From: Stenotrophomonas indicatrix
GTDB taxonomy: Bacteria > Pseudomonadota > Gammaproteobacteria > Xanthomonadales > Xanthomonadaceae
Length of the DNA: 64,000 nucleotides
Direction of reading: 5' to 3'
Assembly (NCBI RefSeq): GCF_002750975.1
Contig: NZ_PEJS01000001.1
Span: 1,550,001 to 1,614,000, forward strand
The notes under the pieces were generated by a model, which was not told the origin of the DNA, made no database searches, and saw only the letters and a program-made list of their open reading frames with translations. The translations under genes were made by a program, and so were the position numbers. This document shows positions 34,295-42,400 of this stretch, piece after piece (positions within the stretch are counted from its first letter, which is position 1; each line of letters opens with the position of its first letter).

Positions 34295-35146
34295 CTAGCC
34301 CATCAGCACCTGGCCGCCATCGACATTGAGCACGTGGCCGGTGATCCAGCGCGCCAGCGGCGAGCACAGGAACAGCGCGGCATCGGCGATCTCGCGCGGC
34401 TGCCCGAAGCGGCCGAACGGAATCTTCGCCAGGGTGCCGTGGTACAGGGCGGGATCTTCGACACGACGTCGATCCCAGAGACCATCGGCAAATTCGATCG
34501 AGCCCGGTGCGATGGCGTTGACCCGGATCCGGTCCGGCGCCAGCGCCAGGGCCTGCGACGTCGTGTAGTGCGACAGCGCGGCCTTGGCCGCCGCATACGG
34601 TGCGCCGCCGGGACGCGGTTGCTGCGCGGCGATTGAAGAGAGGTTGAGGATGCAGGCATCGGACGAGGCGCGCAGCCACGGCAGCGCAAGGCGCGAGGCG
34701 CGGACCGCCGCCATCAGGTCGATCTGCAGGCTGGCCGCCCAGCCGTCTTCGTCATCGGCCATGCCGTAGCCGGTGGCGTTGTTGACCAGCACATCGATGC
34801 CGCCGAGCGCGTCGGCAGCGGCCTGCAGCCAGGCGCCGATGCGGCCGAGGTCGCCCAGATCGGTGGCGAAGGTGTGCAGCTGCGTGCCCTGGGCCTGCGC
34901 ATCGGCCTGCAGGGCGTCAAGTCCGGCCTGGCCGCGGGCGCAGGCCGAGACCTGCGCACCGGCGCGGGCGAAGGCCAGCGCCAGTTCGCGGCCGATGCCC
35001 TTGCTGCCACCGGCGATCAGCACCCGGCGGCCGGTGAAATCGAGGGTCGGAGCCCCTGTGGGGATCCGACCCTGAGTGGTCGGCACGGGATGGGTCGGAT
35101 CCCCGGAGGGGCTCTGACCCATGTGCATGGCCGGACCGTTTGCCAT
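34295..35146 (-). CDS. Short-chain dehydrogenase/reductase
   Basis: 283 residues from ATG 35146, which overlaps the amaB stop (ATGA). The SDR core starts only at residue about 36 (LDFTGRRVLIAGGSKGIGREL). The active-site motif YAAAK (GGAPYAAAKAALSHY), the NNATGYG strand and the C-terminal FLCSPLARWITGHVLNVDGGQ are all intact. Residues about 9-34 are encoded by two palindromic repeats (35044-35072, 35092-35120). The true start may therefore be later, or the extension may be tolerated. Cofactor and substrate unknown. Confidence 0.87.
   Translation of the reverse strand: MANGPAMHMGQSPSGDPTHPVPTTQGRIPTGAPTLDFTGRRVLIAGGSKGIGRELALAFARAGAQVSACARGQAGLDALQADAQAQGTQLHTFATDLGDLGRIGAWLQAAADALGGIDVLVNNATGYGMADDEDGWAASLQIDLMAAVRASRLALPWLRASSDACILNLSSIAAQQPRPGGAPYAAAKAALSHYTTSQALALAPDRIRVNAIAPGSIEFADGLWDRRRVEDPALYHGTLAKIPFGRFGQPREIADAALFLCSPLARWITGHVLNVDGGQVLMG
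35044..35120. repeat. Two palindromic repeats inside the SDR coding start
   Basis: GGGTCGGA at 35044-35051 pairs with TCCGACCC at 35065-35072, and a second unit at 35092-35120 pairs GGGTCGGA with an imperfect TGACCC arm. The same family is present at 1564-1644. They lie in the 5' end of the SDR frame. Confidence 0.75.
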
Positions 35147-36678
35147 CACAGGTCGAACTTGATGCCCTGGGCCAGCGGCAGCGAATCCGAATAGTTGATG
35201 GTGTTGGTCTGGCGGCGCATGTAGACCTTCCATGCATCCGAACCGGACTCGCGACCACCGCCGGTGTCCTTCTCGCCACCGAAGGCGCCACCGATTTCCG
35301 CGCCCGAGGTGCCGATGTTGACGTTGGCGATGCCGCAGTCCGAACCGGCCGCCGACAGGAAGCGCTCGGCAGTCTTCAGGTTGGTGGTGAAGATCGACGA
35401 GGACAGGCCCTGCGGCACGCCGTTCTGCATGTCGATGGCTTCGTCCAGCGTGCTGTACTTCATCACGTACAGGATCGGCGCGAAGGTCTCGTGCTGCACC
35501 ACTTCATCGCTGTTCTTCAGGCCGGTGACGATGGCCGGCAGCACGAAGTTGCCTGCGCGGTCGATGCGCGTGCCGCCGGTTTCGATGATGCCGCCGCTGG
35601 CCTTGGCCTTTTCGATGGAGGCCAGGAACTGCTGCACGGCGCCGTCGCTGTTGAGCGGGCCCATCAGGTTGGCCGGGTCGGTCGGATCGCCGATCTTGCC
35701 TTCCACCTGCTTGTACGCCTTGACCAGCGTGGCCAGCACGTCGTCATGGATGGATTCGTGCACGATCAGGCGGCGGGTGGTGGTGCAGCGCTGGCCGGCG
35801 GTGCCGACCGCACCGAACACGATGCCGGGAATGGCCAGCTTCAGGTCGGCGGTTTCGTCGAGGATGATCGCGTTGTTGCCGCCCAGTTCCAGCAGGCAGC
35901 GGCCAAGGCGGTGCGCGACCTTCTCGGCGACCGTGCGGCCGACCTGGGTCGAGCCGGTGAAGCTGATCAGCGGCACGCGCTTGTCGGCCACCATCTTTTC
36001 CGACAGCGCGGTGCCGGCGTCGTTGATCAGGAAGAACAGGTCCGGGAAACCTGCATCGCGCAGCGCTTCATTGCAGATGCGCATCGAGGCGATGGCGGTC
36101 AGCGGGGTCTTGTTGGACGGCTTCCACAGGCAGATGTCGCCGCAGATCGTGGCCAGGAACGAGTTCCATGCCCACACCGCCACCGGGAAGTTGAACGCGC
36201 TGATGATGCCGACCAGGCCGAGCGGCTGGTACTGCTCGTACATGCGGTGGCCGGGGCGCTCGGAATGCATGGTGTAGCCGTACAGCATGCGGCTCTGGCC
36301 CACGGCGAAGTCGGCGATGTCGATCATCTCCTGCACTTCACCGTCGCCTTCGGGCTTGCTCTTGCCCATTTCCAGCGCGACCAGCGAACCGAGGGCGTCC
36401 TTGTTCCTGCGCAGCGCTTCGCCACACAGGCGCACAGCTTCACCGCGACGCGGGGCCGGCGTGGTGCGCCAGACCTTGAAGGCTTCCTGGGCGCGCGCGA
36501 TGACGGTTTCGTACTCGGCTTCGGTGGTGGCGCGGACCTGCGCGATCGGCTCGCCCGTGGTCGGATTGATCGGGGTGATCAGTTCACCACCGGTAGCGCT
36601 CGACCACTCCCCGTTGCCCAGGTAGGTGCCAGCGTTGATCGCGTCCAGACCAAGGGACTTGAGCAGCTCGGAAGACAT
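35146..36678 (-). CDS. amaB: L-piperidine-6-carboxylate/aminoadipate semialdehyde dehydrogenase (ALDH7)
   Basis: 510 residues. Antiquitin-type aldehyde dehydrogenase with [36 protein letters not shown], the catalytic glutamate in LELGGNNA and catalytic cysteine in [12 protein letters not shown]. The end is [20 protein letters not shown]. It oxidises alpha-aminoadipic semialdehyde (in equilibrium with P6C) to aminoadipate in lysine breakdown. The downstream SDR is translationally coupled. An Lrp-type regulator, often linked to this gene, is not present here. Confidence 0.93.
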   Translation of the reverse strand: MSSELLKSLGLDAINAGTYLGNGEWSSATGGELITPINPTTGEPIAQVRATTEAEYETVIARAQEAFKVWRTTPAPRRGEAVRLCGEALRRNKDALGSLVALEMGKSKPEGDGEVQEMIDIADFAVGQSRMLYGYTMHSERPGHRMYEQYQPLGLVGIISAFNFPVAVWAWNSFLATICGDICLWKPSNKTPLTAIASMRICNEALRDAGFPDLFFLINDAGTALSEKMVADKRVPLISFTGSTQVGRTVAEKVAHRLGRCLLELGGNNAIILDETADLKLAIPGIVFGAVGTAGQRCTTTRRLIVHESIHDDVLATLVKAYKQVEGKIGDPTDPANLMGPLNSDGAVQQFLASIEKAKASGGIIETGGTRIDRAGNFVLPAIVTGLKNSDEVVQHETFAPILYVMKYSTLDEAIDMQNGVPQGLSSSIFTTNLKTAERFLSAAGSDCGIANVNIGTSGAEIGGAFGGEKDTGGGRESGSDAWKVYMRRQTNTINYSDSLPLAQGIKFDL

Positions 36679-36863
36679 GCAGACTCCTGTGTTTCGTTAC
36701 GTTGTGTTTGGTGCCGCCGCGGGCAGGTGGGGGCGCGACGAACTGAGCCGCCGATGGTAGCAGAGCGCCCGGACTGGCCATGGTGCGCCGCGCCAGTGGC
36801 AATGGTGTGGCAGATGAAAGCTTGGAGGGCAGGGCGGCTTGCCTGTAAACTTGGCGGCTGCAT

Positions 36864-36940
36864 GGCCCCGTAGCTCAGCTGGATAGAGCGTCCCCCTCCT
36901 AAGGGGAAGGTCGCCCGTTCGAATCGGGCCGGGGTCACCA
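36864..36940 (+). tRNA. tRNA-Arg (anticodon CCT)
   Basis: 77 nt including an encoded CCA. Acceptor stem GGCCCCG pairs with CGGGGTC, the D arm GCTC...GAGC and the T arm GCCCG/CGGGC with TTCGAAT are all intact. The anticodon loop CTCCTAA gives CCT, reading AGG. Its 3' end is partly duplicated at 37571, so it is an integration site. Confidence 0.96.
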
Positions 36941-36957
36941 TAATCAATGGCTTAGGC
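36923..36957 (+). repeat. att-like repeat at the tRNA-Arg 3' end
   Basis: The tRNA 3' end and flank (ATCGGGCCGGGGT...AATCAATG...AGGC) recur at 37571-37605 with 28 of 35 positions identical. Further downstream similarity (CACTGTTT..GCATATCCA..TTTGGTC) also occurs in both places. Confidence 0.75.
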
Positions 36958-36985
36958 CATTCGGCGCATAGCCATTCGGCGCATA
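36956..36985 (+). repeat. 15-bp tandem duplication
   Basis: GCCATTCGGCGCATA occurs twice in a row with no change. It is in the tRNA flank between the att-like repeat and the SUKH gene. Confidence 0.85.
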
Positions 36986-37059
36986 GCGTCTACTCCACTG
37001 TTTTCGGCATATCCATGCCGTTTGGTCACAGTAGTCACAGTCGGTCTGCGTCTGCGAAT

Positions 37060-37527
37060 CTATCTGGCAGGAAGCCGAGCGCGCGGGGTGTCCTTCATGA
37101 GCGTGGCGCGAATGGCGGCGAGCCTTTCCGCCGACGTTCGGGCGGAGCGCATCACGGCATCGATGCCAGGCTTCCAGCGGGTCAGCTTTTCGGTTTCGTG
37201 GTTCCAGTGGAGGATGTCCCGTATCGCGACGCCGTCCACAACCCGCATCACCAGATGGTTGCCGGTTCCATTCGACGCGAGCGCCACAAGATCAAGTGAT
37301 CGAAGGTGCATTCCCCACGCACCGCGCAGGTTCTCATACGTGACCGATCCGGCCGTCTTCCGCGGGTTGCCAGGGTCAAAGACCGGGAAAAATCGCCACC
37401 CACCCGGTAGCTCGGTGCCGTTGTGCGTGAGCCAGACGGCCCTGAGTTCAACTGGAAACACAACGCACAGCTCCCGCTCTGCCTCATCAATGAGCGCCGC
37501 AGTGGCAACGGTGGTACCTCCCGGCAT
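37060..37527 (-). CDS. SMI1/KNR4 (SUKH)-like immunity-type protein
   Basis: 155 residues from ATG 37527 with a strong AAGGAGA upstream. The early helix and loop (ALIDEAERELCVVFPVELRAVWLTHNGTELPGG) and the strand around WRFFPVFDP fit the SUKH fold. This family often gives immunity to nuclease or other polymorphic toxins. No toxin gene is near; it is framed by two att-like repeats next to an integrase remnant, so it looks like cargo. The family call is moderate. Confidence 0.68.
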   Translation of the reverse strand: MPGGTTVATAALIDEAERELCVVFPVELRAVWLTHNGTELPGGWRFFPVFDPGNPRKTAGSVTYENLRGAWGMHLRSLDLVALASNGTGNHLVMRVVDGVAIRDILHWNHETEKLTRWKPGIDAVMRSARTSAERLAAIRATLMKDTPRARLPAR

Positions 37528-37570
37528 CGTCGTCTCCTTTGTTCGGGACTGCCGATTGTACGAAACGAGC

Positions 37571-37605
37571 ATCGGGCCGGGGTTGTCAAAATCAATGAGT
37601 CAGGC
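37571..37605 (+). repeat. Second att-like tRNA-Arg fragment
   Basis: Partial copy of the tRNA-Arg 3' end (see 36923-36957), 648 bp downstream, just before the integrase remnant. It would be the outer boundary of a small cassette or a relic of an earlier integration. Confidence 0.72.
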
Positions 37606-37681
37606 AAGCGCAGTGGCGTGCAATTCCCACTGTTTCCCGCATATCCACAGGATTTGGTCCCAACGGTCCCAGCGGCGCCGG

Positions 37682-38161
37682 TCAGTACCGGAGCTTCGCC
37701 ACGGCGCGATCATCGCCTTCAGGCGTCAAATGGGCGTAGTACTTCTCGGTCGTGGCGTAATCAGCGTGCCCGGCCAGGATCTGCACCTTTCGCAACGGCG
37801 CCCCGGCCATGACCATGTGGGCGCAGAAGGTGTGCCGTAGCCGGTGGAGGCTGCCGCCGATTCCCGCACGCTTGGCATCCGAGGCGAACCAGTCGGATAC
37901 CGTGTCCTTGTGCACGGCGGCCAGCGGATCGGGTAGGTGGCGCAGCGCCCAGCGCGCATACCGATTCAGTGGCACCTCGCGCCACTTGCCCGACTTCGTG
38001 CGTCCCTGGTCATCTTCGTCCGGATCGCTCTCGACCCTGAGCCTGCGCCCGGCCACCGAGTCCTTGCCCAGTCCGACCAGCTCCCCGCGGTACAATCTCG
38101 TGTGGGCCATGAACAGCCACAGTGCTGCCCGGGCAGGGTTGGTACGATGGAGCTTGCGCAT
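37682..38161 (-). pseudogene. Truncated tyrosine recombinase (C-terminal half only)
   Basis: The frame encodes about 159 residues of a phage/island integrase catalytic domain: an R-containing RLYRGELVGL, the box SLHRLRHTFCAHMVMAG with R and H, then LAGHADYATTEKYYAH with H and the nucleophile Tyr. The N-terminal arm-binding and core domains are absent. Upstream on this strand the frame loses integrase similarity within about 15 codons. It is oriented with its 3' end toward the tRNA, as usual for tRNA-linked integrases, and is the likely source of the att scars. Confidence 0.8.
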
Positions 38162-38351
38162 CGCCGCCCGGTCGTAGATCCGCGGCGAGCTGAAGCAGCC
38201 GCGCGACGGCAGCCAGCACTATCTGATTCACAAGATCGGCCATCTGATGATCGACAACGTAGAAGGTTGGGAGCAGCTGGACCCGCATGACGCGGTGAAG
38301 CGTCTGCCCACGTCGGGCGCATCGACGCGCGCCCGCAACAGCGCCGGCGCC
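38162..38351. other. Short region between integrase remnant and GNAT gene
   Basis: No complete gene. A plus-strand open stretch from about 38178 encodes a fragment reading QPRDGSQHYLIHKIGHLMID and then WEQLDPHDAVKRL in frame with the following GNAT gene. It may be a relic of another gene fused by deletion. I do not recognise it. Confidence 0.4.
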
Positions 38352-38816
38352 ATGGATTACGTCCTGCAGCCTGTCCAGCCTTCGCAGTTTGCCGTTGTTG
38401 CCGGCTGGCTCGACTCACCTGAGGCGACCCTGCGCTGGGCAGGTCCCGGCGTTCCCTTCCCCTTGCCTGCCGAAGCCTTCGCCGCTGCATTGGCGTTGCC
38501 TTCGCGTCCAGGCTGGACACTGCAGGATGCCGACGGCACCTGCCTGGGCTTCGGCCAGTATTGGCAGACAACACCCGGCAGCATGCACCTCGGGCGCATC
38601 ATCGTGTCGCCGCAGGCACGCGGCCGTGGCCTTGGCCGGGTGTTGATGACGGCACTGTGCGCCGAAGCCGTTCGCCGCACCGCTGCGATGCAGCTGACAT
38701 TGAAGGTCTATAGGGACAATCAGGCGGCCGTGGCGCTGTACCGCGACCTCGGCTTCGTCGCCAGCGAAGACGCCTCCACGCCGGAGCTGCTGTTCATGGC
38801 CTGCGATACAACCTGA
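38352..38816 (+). CDS. GNAT-family N-acetyltransferase
   Basis: 154 residues from ATG 38352, where homology starts; the frame is open from about 38178. It shows HLGRIIVSPQARGRGLGRVLMTALCAEA, the acetyl-CoA pyrophosphate loop, and LTLKVYRDNQAAVALYRDLGFVASEDAS at the end. It belongs to the RimI-like group. Substrate unknown. It probably marks the return to core genome after the island remnant. Confidence 0.85.
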   Translation: MDYVLQPVQPSQFAVVAGWLDSPEATLRWAGPGVPFPLPAEAFAAALALPSRPGWTLQDADGTCLGFGQYWQTTPGSMHLGRIIVSPQARGRGLGRVLMTALCAEAVRRTAAMQLTLKVYRDNQAAVALYRDLGFVASEDASTPELLFMACDTT

Positions 38817-38925
38817 GCGGGAAAGGGCAGGGCTCTGCACTCCCGCTGCACATCCTGTGCACGCGCTGCTGCAAGCGGACTCGGCAGTCTGGTGCCGTCC
38901 CCATCGGTTGCCTAGGAGCGCCCCC

Positions 38926-39036
38926 ATGAATACCCCCGGCACCCCCAAGCCTTCGTGGCGCCAGCGCAACGTGCTGTTGACCGTCGCCGCCGTGCTGCTG
39001 GCGATCGTGCTGATCCTGCTCTTCGTGCCCTGGTAG
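38926..39036 (+). CDS. 36-residue single-span membrane protein
   Basis: ATG 38926 has TAGGAG upstream at a good distance. The product begins MNTPGTPKPSWRQRN, a basic soluble tail, followed by one hydrophobic helix VLLTVAAVLLAIVLILLF and the end VPW. Small proteins of this kind regulate or sit with larger membrane complexes. No relative is recognised. It stands alone between the GNAT gene and the surface-protein region. Confidence 0.68.
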   Translation: MNTPGTPKPSWRQRNVLLTVAAVLLAIVLILLFVPW

Positions 39037-39475
39037 AAGCCTGGCTGCCGCCAAGCGCGGCGCGATCACCCTTCCACTTCAGCTCCCGCCGGTAGCCCAT
39101 GGCCCGGCGGTTTTTCTGTGTGCGCCCCCGCCGAACGCCTCGCTCCGGCTCCGAAAATGCGTGACGAATTGCCGGAAAGGGCGGTCCGGCTGCCGGATCC
39201 GTGCACGAGGCCTCGGGGGCCGGTTGCTACAACTGTGTTCGTGGGGCCGGCGCCAGATTTGGCAAACTTAAATGTGACCTACATCACACAATTGTTTGTA
39301 TTGTGTTATCTTCGTCACAGTTTTGCGAACCTGACCAACAGGGTCCAGGGACGGTTGTAGTCGCCACGGAACCGGCAGACACGCATTCGTACGCGTCTCC
39401 GGGTCCGGCAGAACCCTCCCCGGTACCCACTGAACAGCGGCTCCCCTGTGGGGCTGATGACGGGGAAAAACCAAC
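39037..39475. other. 439-bp leader region with Clp/CRP site, no gene
   Basis: Nothing coding is supported. It holds the AT-rich promoter region at about 39255-39320 and a perfect CRP/Clp site. Downstream is a possible 150-nt 5' leader that ends with a CCCC/GGGG hairpin (about 39441-39454) and a GGGG-AAAAA ribosome site ahead of the ATG at 39476. Confidence 0.6.
39273..39288. promoter_or_regulatory. Perfect CRP/Clp-type binding site
   Basis: TGTGA-CCTACA-TCACA matches the CRP consensus exactly in both half-sites with the 6-bp spacer. It lies in an AT-rich stretch; a -10-like TTATCT follows at 39306. Clp, the xanthomonad CRP homologue, binds such sites and is inhibited by c-di-GMP. It would act on the surface operon starting at 39476. 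Confidence 0.8.
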
Positions 39476-42400
39476 ATGTGGCAGTCGACGACGTCGCGCA
39501 TCAGCGCGGGCGGTGAATCCGTTCATCCTGAAAAAAGTGCACATCCCGGCCGGACCGGGCGATGGCTGGCCGCCGGTCTGCTGTTGCTGCTGCTGTCGGT
39601 GCTGCTGCCATCGTCGGCCTGGGCCGCGGCCTACGCGACCGGCGGCACCAGCCCGTACCGCAACACGGTGCTGTGGCTGACCTGGGGTGGCGGCACGGAC
39701 CTGGGCACTGCCGGGGTCACGCTCAACAATGGTGATACCTCGTCGATCTCGATGCCGGTGGCCGCGGGCATCAACCTCAGTGTCAGCTGCAGTCTGGCCA
39801 ACATCAGTGGCGGCGGACTCCTGCAGAGTTATCGCCCGGGCAGCTTCAGCGGCGACAGCCTGGACGACCTGTACAACGTCGGTGGCACCGGTGGCGCCAA
39901 CCAGCTGATCGCAGGCATCTCGCGCAGCAGCGGTACATCCTCTTTCGAAATCAACTGTGTCTCGACCCTGGGCGGTGCGCCGTATCGCCTGCGCGGCGTG
40001 GTGATGGCCGACGCCGAGTCGATCAACAACAGTGGCGAGTTCGTCGAAGCCAGTGCACTGGGCACCTGGAACGTGGTGGAGATGCGCAAGAACCTCAGCG
40101 CAGGTGCCTACAACGTGACCAAGTCCAGCAGCGGCGGCAACAGCGTGATCCGCTTCGGGCCGGGCAACGACAACAACACCGCTGCGGTCACCTTCCTCAA
40201 TTTCGACAATGCCGCGCACGCGCCGGGCAACCTCGCGGTGAACATGGGCTTCTCGATGCGCGGTGGCGGCACCACCGCCATCGCCATCGGCCTGCTGGTG
40301 CCGTATGCCGACTTCGGCGATGCGCCGCAGAGCTATGGCGACGCCATGCATGTGGTGGACGATCTGCAGTTCCGCCCGGATGGCCTGCCGGTCAACGCCA
40401 CCCCCACCAACATCAACACCGCCGGCTATACGCCGGGTGGCCTGGCACCGCCGCTGACCGATTTCCTCGGCACGATGGGTCCGGATACCGAGCAGAAGAG
40501 CAGCTACAGCGCCGATGCGAAGGGTGACGACAACTTCCCTTCGGGCAATCCCAATGAAGAGAACGCCTGGCCGGCGAGCTACGTGCTGACGGTGATGCAG
40601 GCCGGTACCCAGATCAGCCAACCGGTGGCGTGCGTGGGCAGCGGCAGCGTGGCCGGCTGGATCGATTTCAATCGCAACGGCACATTCGACCCGGGCGAGC
40701 GCAGCAACATCGCTGCATGCAGTGGTGGCGGGGCCAACCTGAGCTGGACCGTGCCCGCGCAGGTAAGCGCAGGCAGCAGTTACGTGCGTTTGCGCTATGC
40801 GACCAATGCGGCGCAGATCCAGCAGCCGACCGGCGTGGCCGACGACGGCGAAGTGGAAGACCACCTGATCACCATCACCGCACCCGCGCTGAAGGTGGTG
40901 AAGAGCAACAATGCCACCGGCGGCATCTGGAACTACGGCCAGGCCGGCACCCAGTACACGCTGACGATCAGCAACACCACCAACGTGCCGACCGGCAATC
41001 CGCCGAACGTGCCGGCGGGTGTCATCACCGTGCGCGACCAGTTGCCGGCAGGGATCGTGCCGAACTGGACCGGTACCCTCAGCAGTGGCAGCTGGAGCTG
41101 TACGGCGAGCGGCCAGGCGGTGAGCTGCACCAGCAGCCAGGTACTGTCGGCAGCCGGCACCGCCGGTGACAGCAGCAGCTTCACCCTGCCGGTGACCGTG
41201 TCCGCATCGGCAAGCGGCCTGTTGCGCAACCACGCCAGCGTCGGCGGTGGCTACGATCCGTTCAATGGTGGCAATCCGCCCGCACCGGGCGAGGCCTGTA
41301 CCGATGCCAACCATTGCACCCGCAGCGATGTGACCGTTCCGGTTACACGGGTGAGCTACGCAAAACGCTCCAACACCACCGGTCCGGTGGCGGTGGGAGC
41401 GACGGTGAGCTACACCGTGGATGTCACCATTGCCGACGGCAACAGCCGCGACGTGCTGACCCTGACCGATACCCTCGGCACCGGTCTGGATTTCGCCAGC
41501 GTGACCAACGCCGGCGCCTTTACCTGCAATGCGGCCAATCCGCTGGTGTGCACGCTGCCAGCGGGCACCGTACCGGGTACCTACAGCCTGACCTATGCGG
41601 CCACCGTCAACGCGCAGGCCAGCGGCCAGGTGGTCAACACGGTGGTGGGCACCGGCACCGACACTCCGACCTGCAGCAGCAACTGCACCACCACCACGCC
41701 GGTGGCGGCGCCGCGCATCTCGGTATCCAAGGCCAGCTCCACGGCCGGCCCGGTCGCGGTGGGCGACAGCGTTGCCTACACGGTGAGCGTGGTCGTGGCC
41801 GATGCGCGCACCACCGCTGCCGTCACATTGACCGATACCCTGGGCGCTGGCCTGGACTTCGGCGGCATGACCAATGCCGGCGGCTTCATCTGCGTGCCCG
41901 GCAATCCGCTGGTATGCACGCTGCCCGCCGGCACCGTGCCCGGCAGCTACGCGTTCTCCTATACCGCCATCGTCAACGCACAGGCGGTTGGCCAGGTGCG
42001 CAATGCCGTAGTGCCGAGCGGTCCCGACAATCCGTCGTGTGTCGGCAGCTGTGATACCACCACGCCACTGGCCAGCCCGCAGGTGAGCTACGCCAAGCTG
42101 GCCTCCACCGGTGGACCGGTACGGGTGGGCGACAGCATCGGCTACACGCTCAGCGTGACCGTTGCGCGTTCGCGCACCACCGATGTGGTCACCCTGACCG
42201 ATACGCTGGGCAGCGGCCTGGACTTCAGCAGCGTGGCCAGCGCGGGCATCTTCACCTGCAATGCGGCCAACCCGCTGGTGTGCACGCTGCCCGCAGGGAC
42301 GGTGCCGGGCACCTACAGCCTGAGCTATACCGCTACGGTCAATGCGCAGGCCAGTGGCACGGTGCGCAATGCCGTGCTCGGCACCGGCACCGACACGCCC

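Noticed and set aside
37682..38161. Functional integrase
   Set aside because: Only the catalytic half is present; N-terminal domains are missing and similarity stops shortly upstream.
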